Positions 8,929 through 17,502 of a DNA stretch of 64,000 bases are shown here, in pieces. The notes below the pieces were generated by a model that was given only the letters and a program-made list of their open reading frames with translations, was not told the DNA's origin and did no database searches. This DNA is from Billgrantia sulfidoxydans (lineage in GTDB: Bacteria; Pseudomonadota; Gammaproteobacteria; Pseudomonadales; Halomonadaceae). The stretch is taken from assembly GCF_017868775.1 (NCBI RefSeq), contig NZ_CP053381.1, positions 1,178,001 through 1,242,000 of the forward strand, written 5' to 3'. The translations under genes and the position numbers were made by a program. Every line of letters starts with the position of its first letter. The first letter of the stretch is position 1.

Positions 8929-9097
8929 CGTACATGCCTATGACGTGGATTCCTCATGCCGAGCATGCGGAAACGCAAAAAGGTGAATAAGGTAAATAAG
9001 GTATGGACCCGGCTGGCTTGCAGCCAAGTACCAGGCACTATTATGGGGGGAGTGGCCAGGAAGGCCAGACCAGCCATCAACGGAGCAGGAGCCATAG

Positions 9098-10726
9098 ATG
9101 CGGGTTATTACATGGATGGGTTTATGGGCGTTGTTGCTTGGCCTCGGGCCACTGGCCTGGGCAGAGCCGGAAGCGGCGTGGCAGGGCGACGATGCAAGCG
9201 GCGTTGTCGCCGAGCTGGTGCGTCAGGTGGCCTCGCAGGATCAGCGGTTGCGGGACTTCTATGCCCTGCGTGACCATCGCCCCGCCTGGCAGGATGCCGA
9301 TACCGTGGCGGCATTCACCTCGGCGCTGCATACCCTCGAAAGCGATGGGTTACACCCGCAGGATTATCGTCCGGATGAGCTGAGAGCTCGGCATCGTGAG
9401 GTCTATGAACAGGGCGCCGATATCGAAGCGCAGGTGCAATACGATCTGTTCGCTACCCGCACGCTGCTCACGGCGCTGGGGCATCTGCAGCGTGGCAAGG
9501 TCGATCCCGGGTCGCTCGGCACCGGGTGGGAAGTGCCGGTGTCGAAGCCTGACTTCTCCCTTGCGGCGGTGTCCGGCGCGATCGACCAGCTGAGATTCGA
9601 AGCGTTGATCAATGAAGTACGTCCGGATTTCGTTCCCTACCAGCGGTTGCGTTCGGGGCTGGCGCGCTATCGCAACATCGAGCGGCTCGGCGGCTGGCCT
9701 CGCTTGCCCCCACGTGAGCAATCGCTGCGCCCGGGTGATGTCGACGACGATGTCGCGCTGTTGCGCGAGCGCTTGACGAGGATAGGGGAGCTGGAATTGG
9801 TCGCTGTCGATAGCGACGCGTTCCCGGGCGCCGGGCTCGAGGCATTCGATCCACGGCGCTACGATGGCGGGCTCGAGGCCGCGGTCAAGCGCTTCCAGCG
9901 CCGGCACCTGCTGGAACCGGATGGGGTCGTCGGGCGCCAGACCCTGGCGGCACTCAACGTTCCGGTGGAGCGTCGCATCGACCAGATCCGCCTCAACATG
10001 GAGCGTGCCCGCTGGCTGTTGCACGGCTTGCCGGAGTCCTTCGTGCTGGTCGACATCGCCGGCTATCGGCTCAGCTATTTCCGCCCCAACGGCCAGATAT
10101 GGCGCTCGCGTATCGTGGTGGGCCGGCCCTATCGGCGTACGCCTTCTCTACGTTCGGAAATCACCCACGTGACCGTCAACCCCACCTGGACGATACCGCC
10201 CACCATCAAACGCGAGGACGTGTTGCCCCGGGTGCGGCAGGATCTTGGCTATCTGTGGCGCGAGCGGATCCAGGTGCTGAGCCCCTCGGGCACACCCCTC
10301 GACCCCTGGGAAATCGACTGGGACAATCCCGGTAACATCGTGCTGCGCCAGGCGCCGGGGCCGCAGAATGCCCTGGGCCAGCTGGTCATTCGGTTTCCCA
10401 ACGACCATATGGTCTACCTTCACGACACGCCGTCCCAGGACCTCTTTTCGCGCGAGCAGCGTGCCTTCAGCTCTGGCTGCATTCGCGTCGAGAACATTCG
10501 CGAGCTGGCCCAGCTATTGATGGACGACACCCACAGCGAACACGACATCGAAGCGCGCATCGACAGCGGTGAAACGCGTAACGTCTCGCTCGCCAACCGC
10601 ATGCCGGTCATCATCCACTACTGGACGGTCAACCCCGGCGACGACGGCGAACTCTCGTTCCGCCCCGACATCTACGAGCGCGACGACGCCCTGCTGCGTG
10701 AACTGGATCGCCCGCTGGCGCTGTGA
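9098..10726 (+). CDS. YcbB/LdtD-type L,D-transpeptidase
   Basis: 542 residues: a signal peptide (to about residue 22), a scaffold domain, a peptidoglycan-binding helical domain (VKRFQRRHLLEPDGVVGRQT, about residues 260-285), and a C-terminal YkuD catalytic domain with YLHDTPSQDLF and SSGCIRVEN, Cys461 being the nucleophile. The order and length match E. coli YcbB (LdtD), which makes 3-3 cross-links in murein and gives tolerance to some beta-lactams. AGGAG lies seven bases before the ATG. It forms a divergent pair with the YkuD_2 gene. No terminator of its own is seen other than the shared hairpin at 10745. Confidence 0.9.
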   Translation: MRVITWMGLWALLLGLGPLAWAEPEAAWQGDDASGVVAELVRQVASQDQRLRDFYALRDHRPAWQDADTVAAFTSALHTLESDGLHPQDYRPDELRARHREVYEQGADIEAQVQYDLFATRTLLTALGHLQRGKVDPGSLGTGWEVPVSKPDFSLAAVSGAIDQLRFEALINEVRPDFVPYQRLRSGLARYRNIERLGGWPRLPPREQSLRPGDVDDDVALLRERLTRIGELELVAVDSDAFPGAGLEAFDPRRYDGGLEAAVKRFQRRHLLEPDGVVGRQTLAALNVPVERRIDQIRLNMERARWLLHGLPESFVLVDIAGYRLSYFRPNGQIWRSRIVVGRPYRRTPSLRSEITHVTVNPTWTIPPTIKREDVLPRVRQDLGYLWRERIQVLSPSGTPLDPWEIDWDNPGNIVLRQAPGPQNALGQLVIRFPNDHMVYLHDTPSQDLFSREQRAFSSGCIRVENIRELAQLLMDDTHSEHDIEARIDSGETRNVSLANRMPVIIHYWTVNPGDDGELSFRPDIYERDDALLRELDRPLAL

Positions 10727-10744
10727 GCCGGCGGGCGGGGAAAA

Positions 10745-10773
10745 GGCCCCGGCCACGTCCTGCGGCCGGGGCC
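10745..10773 (-). terminator. rho-independent terminator for the DUF1127 gene
   Basis: A 10-bp perfect stem (GGCCCCGGCC / GGCCGGGGCC) with a 9-base loop is followed on the minus strand by TTTTCCCC. It lies five bases past the end of the DUF1127 gene and also separates it from the convergent transpeptidase gene. Confidence 0.8.
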
Positions 10774-10777
10774 ATGG

Positions 10778-11041
10778 CTAAGCCAGGCTGGCTCCGCAGC
10801 GCGGACAGACCTCGCCGGGACTTTCGCCGGCACCGGGGGCGGCGCTGGAAGCCGCAACGGCTCCACTCCTGGGAGCGAAACGTTCCGGGTTGATCGGTAC
10901 CAGCTTGCCGCGCTCCCAGCGCAGGCCGACGTCCTTGAGCATGCGTGGGTCGCAATCGCGCAGCAGGGCATCGCGGCGGCGGTTGGCGTAGTAGCTGCGT
11001 ACGGCGCGAAGCAGGCGACGGGTGGTGCGTAGTACTGCCAT
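10778..11041 (-). CDS. DUF1127 domain protein with C-terminal CxxC knuckle
   Basis: 87 residues. The middle part is a DUF1127 helix pair (YYANRRRDALLRDCDPRML then KDVGLRWERGK), a small arginine-rich domain common in proteobacteria and linked in some species to RNA turnover or phosphate and metabolite control. The last ~20 residues add a single zinc-knuckle-like CPRCG, which is not part of the usual DUF1127 protein. One CxxC alone cannot complete a zinc site, so a metal would need a second chain or the Cys in LRDCDP. Function unknown. Confidence 0.75.
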   Translation of the reverse strand: MAVLRTTRRLLRAVRSYYANRRRDALLRDCDPRMLKDVGLRWERGKLVPINPERFAPRSGAVAASSAAPGAGESPGEVCPRCGASLA

Positions 11042-11363
11042 GATCTCGGTCTCCTTGAGTGGAGGCCGGGAACTTGTGCGCGACGGGTGGGAAAAGTGCT
11101 ATCCAGGCTTGGCCGCGACAAGTGCCGCGGCCAGCGTCCTTCAAGTGTCGTCGTTTCGACGGCCGGCCCACGGCAGCAGCAAACAGGTACGCATCGCGTT
11201 AATGCATACGCGATGTTGCCAATTTGCCTTTTTGCCTGGAAGTAGCCGCATGAGGAACGCGTCTCGATTGAGGGATTGGTTGGGATTGTGCCGCATCGAC
11301 GATACGACTCTTTTCTTATAGACATTCGCTCAACAAGCGTCAACCGATGATCCGAAAAGCAGG
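11042..11363. other. intergenic region upstream of the DUF1127 gene
   Basis: 322 bp without a convincing gene. It holds the promoter region of the DUF1127 gene and the region downstream of the ABC exporter gene. The one notable structure is an inverted repeat with 8-bp arms (CATCGCGT 11192-11199, ACGCGATG 11208-11215), about 150 bp upstream of the DUF1127 start. A 99-codon open frame on the + strand here has no recognizable protein features. Confidence 0.5.
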
Positions 11364-13223
11364 CTATCGATAGCCTTCTGCCTGGAGGCGGAACAGCCGG
11401 GCGTAGCGGCCGTTCTGTGCCATCAGGCTTGCGTGGTCGCCGCGCTCGATGACCTCGCCGCCGTCGATCACGAGAATCTGGTCGGCGGCGCGCACGGTGG
11501 AGAAGCGGTGCGAGATGAGGAGGGTCATCTTGTCGCGGCGGTGCTCGCGGAAGTCGGCATAAACGGCCGCTTCGGCGGCGGCGTCCATGGCCGCGGTGGG
11601 TTCGTCGAGCACCAGGATGTCGGCGCTCTCGCGCATGTAGGCCCGGGCCAGGGCGATCTTCTGCCACTGGCCGCTGGAGAGCTCCTGGCCGCCCTTGAAC
11701 CAGCGGCCGAGCTGGGTGTGGTAGCCGCCGGGCATGGTGCGGATGAACGTGTCGGCGAGGCCGCGCTCGGCGGCCTCCTGCCAGCGCGCCTCGTCGGCGA
11801 ACGCCTCGACGTCGCCGGCACCGAGGTTCTCGCCCACCTTGAGCTGGTAGCGCACGAAGTCCTGGAAGATCACGCCGATGCGCCGGCGCAGGGTATGGAC
11901 GTCCCACTCGCGCAGGTCGCTGCCGTCGAGCAGGATACGGCCCTCGCTGGGCTCATAGAGGCGCGTGAGCAGCTTGATCAGGGTGGTCTTGCCGGAGCCG
12001 TTGGCGCCCACCAGCGCCAGGCTATGGCCCGGTGCCAGGTGCAGCGAGACGTCGCGCAGCGCCGGTGCGTCGGCGCCGGGGTAGGTGAAGCCGACCCGCT
12101 CGAAGCGGATGCCGTCGCCCGGCTTCGCGCCCTGGGTCAAGCTGCCGCCCTGCGGTGCCACCGGTTGCTCCAGGTACTCGTAGAGGTTCGACAGGTAGAG
12201 GTTGTCCTCGTACATGCCGCTGATCGAGGTGAGGCTGGCCGACAGCGCCGCCTGGCCCTGCTTGAACACCATCAGGTACATGGTCATCTCGCCCAGGGTC
12301 AGGGTGCCCGATACGGTTTCCACCACCACCCAGGCGTAGGCGCCGTAGAACGCCAGCGTGCCCAGCAGACCGAGCAGGAAACCCCAGCTCTCGCGGCGAA
12401 GGGTCAGGCGCCGGTCTTCGCCGTAGAGGGTATCGAAGATCCGGCGGTAGCGCTCGAGCAGCAGCGGCTCCAGGCCGAACAGCTTGACCTCCTTGATGCT
12501 GTCCTCCCGGGCCAGCACGGTTTCCAGATACATCTGCATGCGGGTCTGGGGCGAGCGCCAGCGGAACAGGCGGAAGGCATCGCCGGAGAACTTGGCCTCG
12601 GAGACGAACACCGGCAGGGCGCCGAGCACCAGGATGCCGATCGCCCAGAGCGAGAACTGCACCAGCAGCACGCCGAAGCTGGCCAGCGAGATGCCGTTCT
12701 GCAGCAGCGCGAAGGTTTTGTTGACCAGCCCCAGTGGCCGGGTCGAGGCTTCGCGGCGGGCGCGGGTCAGTTTGTCGTAGAACTCGGAGTCCTCGAACTG
12801 GGCGAGCGATAGCGTGCCGGCCTTCTCCAGGATCATGACGTTGACCTTCTGGCCGAGCAGCGCGCGCAGCAGCGACTGCTGTGCCGCGAGCCCCCGCTGG
12901 GCCAGAGCGATGGCGGCGATCACCCCGGCTTCCGCCAGCACGTAGCGCAGCACCGGCCAGGTGGATTCAAGGGTCAGGGAGGCGCCTGTCTGTTGATGGT
13001 GGGCCATGGCGGCGACCACGGCATCGACGATCAACTGGCCGATCCAGGCGGCCACCGCCGGCAGCACGCCGGCGATCAGGGTGCAGGCCGCGAGCCCCAG
13101 GGTGAGGGCGCGCGAGGTCTGCCACACCAGCGTCAAGGCGCGTCGGCTGTAACGGAACACGCCGAAGAAGGCGGCCAGGCGGTTGCCGTTGGGAGGCGGT
13201 GGGGCGGGTGAAGTGCGGCGCAT
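11364..13223 (-). CDS. ABC exporter, fused permease and ATPase
   Basis: About 619 residues: an N-terminal six-helix exporter domain (roughly residues 30-340) and a nucleotide-binding domain with Walker A GANGSGKTT (about 406-414), signature LSSGQ (about 515) and Walker B ILVLDEPT (about 536-543). It would work as a homo- or heterodimer. The substrate is not predictable; exporters of lipids, peptides and drugs all share this layout. I prefer the ATG at 13223 to a TTG 30 bases upstream, because the TTG sits in the T-tract of the preceding gene's terminator. Neither has a good ribosome-binding site. Confidence 0.85.
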   Translation of the reverse strand: MRRTSPAPPPPNGNRLAAFFGVFRYSRRALTLVWQTSRALTLGLAACTLIAGVLPAVAAWIGQLIVDAVVAAMAHHQQTGASLTLESTWPVLRYVLAEAGVIAAIALAQRGLAAQQSLLRALLGQKVNVMILEKAGTLSLAQFEDSEFYDKLTRARREASTRPLGLVNKTFALLQNGISLASFGVLLVQFSLWAIGILVLGALPVFVSEAKFSGDAFRLFRWRSPQTRMQMYLETVLAREDSIKEVKLFGLEPLLLERYRRIFDTLYGEDRRLTLRRESWGFLLGLLGTLAFYGAYAWVVVETVSGTLTLGEMTMYLMVFKQGQAALSASLTSISGMYEDNLYLSNLYEYLEQPVAPQGGSLTQGAKPGDGIRFERVGFTYPGADAPALRDVSLHLAPGHSLALVGANGSGKTTLIKLLTRLYEPSEGRILLDGSDLREWDVHTLRRRIGVIFQDFVRYQLKVGENLGAGDVEAFADEARWQEAAERGLADTFIRTMPGGYHTQLGRWFKGGQELSSGQWQKIALARAYMRESADILVLDEPTAAMDAAAEAAVYADFREHRRDKMTLLISHRFSTVRAADQILVIDGGEVIERGDHASLMAQNGRYARLFRLQAEGYR

Positions 13224-13257
13224 GGGCTGTGTGAGGAGAGAGCTCCGATTCAAGAAA

Positions 13258-13290
13258 CGACGCCCTGCTCGAGGGCAGGGCGTCGCATGT
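13258..13290 (-). terminator. rho-independent terminator after the M23 peptidase gene
   Basis: An 11-bp perfect stem (CGACGCCCTGC 13258-13268, GCAGGGCGTCG 13275-13285) with a 6-base loop is followed on the minus strand by TTTCTT. It ends the peptidase transcript just before the ABC exporter gene on the same strand. Confidence 0.8.
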
Positions 13291-13316
13291 CATGCTGGCG
13301 GCTGATCGAGACGCGA

Positions 13317-15041
13317 TCAGTCGTCGTCTTCTTCGGTATCGGCCTGGGCCACCACCGGGCCGGTCTGTCCGGAACGCAGCGCGGCAAGCAAGGGCTCCGC
13401 CTCACGCTGGAAGGCCACCAGGCGCTCGCCGTCGAGACTCTGGCTCTCCGGCAGCTCGACCTTCATGGCGTCGACCGCATTGTTGTCGACGATGACTTCG
13501 TAGTGCAGATGAGGGCCGGTGCTGCGGCCGGTGTTGCCCGACAGCGCGATGCGCTCCCCCATCGAGACGCGGTCACCGCGATTGACCAGCGCCCGCGAGA
13601 GGTGCAGGTAGCGGGTGCGGTAGCCGTTGTCATGGCGCACCACGATGTAGCGACCCGCCATGGGATGGTTGCCGACCTTCTCGACGCGACCGTCGGCCGG
13701 GGCGGTGACCGGCGTGCCGATGGGCATCGCCCAGTCGGTGCCGCGGTGCGGACTGACGCGACCGGTCACCGGATGCGTGCGGCGCGGATTGAAGCTGGAG
13801 CTCATGCGATAGCTACCCTCGAACGGGTAGCGGCTGAAGGCGGGGTCGAGGCTCTGGCCGTCCGGCGTATAGAAGTTGTTGTCGTCGCTGTTGCGCACCA
13901 GCGTCAGGTTCATGCGCGCGCCCTGGTACTCGATGGCCAGCACGCGGGAGTCGAAGCTGCTGCCGTCGATGATGTCGGACTCGATCAGCACCTGGAATTC
14001 ATCGCCGCGACGGGTGTCGCGGCGGAAGTCGAGCTTCTTCTCCAACAGACGCGATATCTGGGCCACTTCGGTGCTGGAGAGGCCGGTGGCCTGGGCGGAA
14101 CGGGCGAAGCTGCCGCTGACGCTGCCGGCAAACAGTCGCTGAGTGGCCTCGCCGGCACGCTCGATGGTGGCGACGTCGAAACCGTCCTCGTCGCGCTCGA
14201 GCATGAAACCTTCGCGGGCATTCTTCATGATGCGCAGGGCCAGCAGACGCTCCTGCTCGTCGAGCTGGTATTCGAAGGTGTTGCCGACCCGCCAGTGGGT
14301 CAGCAGGCGCTGGTCCGGCATGTCTTCGAGCAGGCGCATGGCCTCGCTGTAGCCAAGGCCGAGTTCGTTCTGGGCCAGCACGGCGAAGGTGTCGCCCTGC
14401 TGTACGGTATAGGTACGCCATTCCGGCACGTGGGGTTCGGTGGCGGCGACCTCGTGGTCGAAGTGGATCGGGCCTTCCTCGAACAGCGCCAGCTCCTCGT
14501 CCGGATAGTCCTCGTAGGAGGTCGCGTCGGCGGCCAGCGCCTCGTCGTCGGTATGCATGTCGTCGAGCATGCCGCTGGCCAGGGTGCCGATCACCATGGC
14601 CATGTGCAGCGCGCCGGAATCCAGCTCCGTTGCCAGTTCGATGCCGCCGGTATCGCCGGGAAGACCAGCGGTAGCGGCATCGAGCTCGGCAGCGGCCGGA
14701 GCGGCCTGTGGCTGCGCCCGGGCTACGGCGACCCCGGACAGGTCGACGATCTCGCTGGGCTGCAGTTGGGAGAGCGGAATGTAGTCACGGGAGGCGTCGA
14801 TGGCCTGGGTGGCGATCTCGATGGCATCGGCGACGGAGTAGCGCTCGCTGTTGAGAGCGGGGAGGCCGGGCTGGGCCTCGGGCGACAGGGGGAAGAGAAC
14901 GGTCTCGGGCACCAGCCCCTCGCGCTGGGTGTTCTCGACGAGGGTGACGATCTTTTGCGCGCCCAGCACGGTCACCATGGTGGCGACGGGTAACAGCAGT
15001 AACTTATGCGTGCGGGGCAGCGAATGAAGGATTCGCAACAT
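13317..15041 (-). CDS. mepM: M23 family murein endopeptidase (MepM-like)
   Basis: 574 residues. An N-terminal hydrophobic segment (LLLLPVATMVTVLG) acts as a signal or anchor; a long acidic linker follows; a LysM-like/OapA-like domain (TYTVQQGDTFAVLAQNELGL) lies near residues 211-250; the C-terminal M23 domain has His432, Asp436, His480 and the HLH pair at 511-513 as zinc ligands and catalytic residues. All active-site residues are present, so it should cut DD-cross-links between stem peptides during cell growth, as E. coli MepM does. It stands alone, with its own terminator. Confidence 0.88.
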   Translation of the reverse strand: MLRILHSLPRTHKLLLLPVATMVTVLGAQKIVTLVENTQREGLVPETVLFPLSPEAQPGLPALNSERYSVADAIEIATQAIDASRDYIPLSQLQPSEIVDLSGVAVARAQPQAAPAAAELDAATAGLPGDTGGIELATELDSGALHMAMVIGTLASGMLDDMHTDDEALAADATSYEDYPDEELALFEEGPIHFDHEVAATEPHVPEWRTYTVQQGDTFAVLAQNELGLGYSEAMRLLEDMPDQRLLTHWRVGNTFEYQLDEQERLLALRIMKNAREGFMLERDEDGFDVATIERAGEATQRLFAGSVSGSFARSAQATGLSSTEVAQISRLLEKKLDFRRDTRRGDEFQVLIESDIIDGSSFDSRVLAIEYQGARMNLTLVRNSDDNNFYTPDGQSLDPAFSRYPFEGSYRMSSSFNPRRTHPVTGRVSPHRGTDWAMPIGTPVTAPADGRVEKVGNHPMAGRYIVVRHDNGYRTRYLHLSRALVNRGDRVSMGERIALSGNTGRSTGPHLHYEVIVDNNAVDAMKVELPESQSLDGERLVAFQREAEPLLAALRSGQTGPVVAQADTEEDDD

Positions 15042-15267
15042 GTGTTTTGGCCATAAAAAAAGATGACAAGAATATAAAAAGCCACGGGAACCTTAACCCA
15101 TGATATATGGCCTGCCTAGACTGTACGTGCATACAGCAAAACACGCCCGGAGTCCCTCGACTGAGGCTCCAGGCCGCTGGCATAGAGTCGAACACTGTTC
15201 AACAAAGTCATTGAACGTGAATAAAAGGCAGGAAACAACCCCTATTCGGTAAATGAACTCGAGTCGA

Positions 15268-16116
15268 TCAGTCGGTGAAGCTACCGTTGCGGTAGTCGCG
15301 TAGCGCCTGGTCGATCTCGTGCATGTGGTTCATCACGAAGGGACCGTAGTGCGCGATCGGCTCGCGATGGGGAGTGCCCGCGAGCAGCAGGCATTGCGCA
15401 CCCTCGCGGCTGGCGAGGGCCAGGGTATCGCCGGCGCCCAGCCGGGCCAGCTGGCCGGCTGCCACGGTCTCCTCACCGATCTGCAGCGTCCCCTCGAAGA
15501 CGTAGACGGCCAGCGTCTCGCTGTGAGCGGCGAGGGTCAGCTCGCCGCCGCCCTTCAACTGGGCATGGGCCACGGCGCCGTCGCCCGCCAGGCTCTCCAG
15601 CGGGCCAGCGATGCTGTCGCCCGCCATGGACGTCCAGTGTCCACCCAGGGCGATCAACTCCGCCTTGTCTGCTTTCAGGCGCGGCATTTCACCGCTGCGC
15701 ACGTCGCGGTAGCGTGGCTCGCTCATCTTCTCCCGCGCCGGCAGGTTGAGCCACAGCTGAAAGCCATGCAGGCCCTGGCTATCGGTCAGCGGCATCTCGG
15801 AATGCACGATGCCACGGCCGGTATGCATCCACTGGGCGCCGCCGGCCTGGATGGCGCTGCTGTGGCCCAGGTGATCCTCATGGGTGATGCCGCCATGGAT
15901 GATGTAGGTCAGCGTCTGAATGCCGCGGTGCGGATGGGGCGGGAAGCCGCCGATGTAGTCGTCGGGCCGGTCGGAGCCGAGCTCGTCGAGCATCAGGAAG
16001 GGGTCGAGCTCTCCGTCGAAGCGATGGATCCGCTGGATGTGCACGCCGTCGCCATCCTGGCTGGGATGGCTCTGGATCAGGCGTTCGATGCGGCGAAAGC
16101 TGGGGCTGGCGACCAT
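15268..16116 (-). CDS. pirin family protein
   Basis: 282 residues of the bicupin pirin family. The N-terminal cupin has the metal ligands at the family positions: His61 and His63 in HPHRG, His105 and Glu107 in GRGIVHSEMP. Bacterial pirins bind iron and some have quercetin 2,3-dioxygenase activity; others modulate partner enzymes. It is transcribed divergently from a LysR regulator 112 bp away, which probably controls it. The 226 bp on its downstream side, up to the peptidase gene, show no further gene. Confidence 0.9.
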   Translation of the reverse strand: MVASPSFRRIERLIQSHPSQDGDGVHIQRIHRFDGELDPFLMLDELGSDRPDDYIGGFPPHPHRGIQTLTYIIHGGITHEDHLGHSSAIQAGGAQWMHTGRGIVHSEMPLTDSQGLHGFQLWLNLPAREKMSEPRYRDVRSGEMPRLKADKAELIALGGHWTSMAGDSIAGPLESLAGDGAVAHAQLKGGGELTLAAHSETLAVYVFEGTLQIGEETVAAGQLARLGAGDTLALASREGAQCLLLAGTPHREPIAHYGPFVMNHMHEIDQALRDYRNGSFTD

Positions 16117-16227
16117 GATCTGCGTCCTTCGATGAAGTTCGGAATGGTAGATATGCCTGGCATTCTAGGCCGCTTTTTTCGAAGATTAAGCGCAACGTTT
16201 CGCAGCTTTCATTCGAGGAAGTCGAAT

Positions 16228-17127
16228 ATGTCCCGTGTCACCCTGGCCCAGTGGCAGATGCTTGCGGCGGTGGTCGACCATGGCGGCTTCGCGCGTGCCG
16301 CCGAGGCGGTGCACAAGAGCCCCTCTACGCTCAATCACGCCGTGCACAAGTTGGAGCAGCAGCTCGGCGTGAAGGTGCTGGAACCGGTAGGGCGCCAGGT
16401 GCGCCTGACCGAGGCCGGCGAGATGCTGCTGCGCCGGGCACGCCAGCTGATCGAGGGCGCCGAGGCGCTGGAGGACGTCGCCGGCCGTCTCGCGGAGGGG
16501 CTCGAGGCCGAAGTGGTGCTGTCGGTCGACCAGATCTTTCCCACCGGCGCCTTGGCCGTGGCGTTGAGCCGCTTCTCCGCCGCTTACCCCTACGTGCGCG
16601 TGCAGCTCCACGAGACCGTGCTCAACGGCGGCATCGAGATGCTCTACGATGGCCGCGCCGACCTGGCCGTTTCGGGCCTGGCGGCGCAGGGGTTTCTCGG
16701 CGAGCCGCTGGTGACGATCCGCTTCGTTGCCGTGGCCCATCGCGACCATGAGCTCCACGCGCTGGAGCGCGAGCTAGACCTGCGCGACCTGCAGCGCCAT
16801 CGTCAGCTGGTGGTGCGCGACTCGGCGCTGCGCCAGTCGATGGATGCCGGCTGGCTCAAGGCGGAGCAGCGCTGGACGGTCAGCCATCTCGAGACCTCCA
16901 TCGACATGGTACGGCGTTGCCTGGGGTTCGCCTGGCTGCCCGAGACGCGCATCCGTGGCGACCTGGAAAGCGGTGTGCTGCGTCCGTTGCCGCTCTCGGC
17001 CGGCGGGATCCGTGAGGTGCCGATGCAGATGATCTTCCGCGATCGCGACCGGGCGGGGCCCGCGACCCATGACATGGCCCGGGCGCTGAAGGAAGCGGTG
17101 GCGAGCGAGTGCCCGAGCGAGGCATGA
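16228..17127 (+). CDS. LysR-family transcriptional regulator
   Basis: 299 residues with an N-terminal winged helix (LAQWQMLAAVVDHGGFARAA, then KSPSTLNHAVHKLEQQLGV) and a LysR substrate-binding domain. The ATG at 16228 has GAGG about nine bases upstream; the open frame extends further upstream, but that part only shadows the pirin gene. The divergent layout with the pirin gene suggests it regulates that gene. Similar LysR-pirin pairs are common in gammaproteobacteria. The effector is unknown. Confidence 0.88.
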   Translation: MSRVTLAQWQMLAAVVDHGGFARAAEAVHKSPSTLNHAVHKLEQQLGVKVLEPVGRQVRLTEAGEMLLRRARQLIEGAEALEDVAGRLAEGLEAEVVLSVDQIFPTGALAVALSRFSAAYPYVRVQLHETVLNGGIEMLYDGRADLAVSGLAAQGFLGEPLVTIRFVAVAHRDHELHALERELDLRDLQRHRQLVVRDSALRQSMDAGWLKAEQRWTVSHLETSIDMVRRCLGFAWLPETRIRGDLESGVLRPLPLSAGGIREVPMQMIFRDRDRAGPATHDMARALKEAVASECPSEA

Positions 17128-17502
17128 CCTTTCGTTTTTTTCGATGTGAAGGGCGGAAAAACTGCGCTTGAGCATCAAGCAAATCGGTTTAACCTGCTAC
17201 GGAAACACTGCACAAATGCCTGCGCGAGCGAATCGCTGCGTTGCGCGGTGCCGAAGCGTCGGACCGGCGGATCCTCAGATATACCCCATAGGCTCCGGTT
17301 GACTCGCAGCCTTCGGCTTCTCGCCCCTCCGGGGCCAGCCTACGGCTGTTTGTCGCTTCGCTCGGTTCTGTGCTCCGTGCGCCTTGCGACCCACATGGAT
17401 GTGGGAAGTGCGTTGGTTCGTCGGGAACGAACCTAGCCGCTTCATCTCGCTCGTCGATTTGTTCAGAGCTTCCTTAGTCAGACATTTCCAAACCCGGAGG
17501 AC
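17128..17502. other. intergenic region containing a repeat element
   Basis: 375 bp between the LysR gene and the hydroquinone reductase gene. Most of it (17201-17473) is the MITE-like element described separately. The remaining ~100 bases show no gene; the reductase ribosome-binding site (CGGAGG) lies at its right edge. Confidence 0.6.
17201..17473. mobile_element. MITE-like element with terminal inverted repeats
   Basis: 273 bp bounded by imperfect inverted repeats: left GGAAACACTGCACAAAT and right (read inward on the other strand) GGAAGCTCTGAACAAAT, 14 of 17 bases identical, both followed inward by a shared CGAGCGA. There is no transposase frame. Inside is a small hairpin (CCCACAT GG ATGTGGG, 17390-17405). 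Part of both ends recurs at 57314-57355. The length, ends and lack of coding capacity fit a non-autonomous insertion element. A clean target duplication is not visible, so this is an inference. Confidence 0.55.

Noticed and set aside
11022..11321. A 99-codon open frame upstream of the DUF1127 gene
   Set aside because: No ribosome-binding site, no recognizable family, and it overlaps the start of the DUF1127 gene on the other strand.
15319..16227. N-terminal extension of the LysR gene (frame open from 15319)
   Set aside because: The extension is antisense to the pirin gene, and the LysR domain begins exactly at the ATG at 16228, which has a ribosome-binding site.
17201..17473. Remnant of an autonomous insertion sequence with a transposase fragment
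   Set aside because: I found no stretch in any frame that reads like a transposase, so only a non-autonomous element is supported. A clear target-site duplication is also missing.
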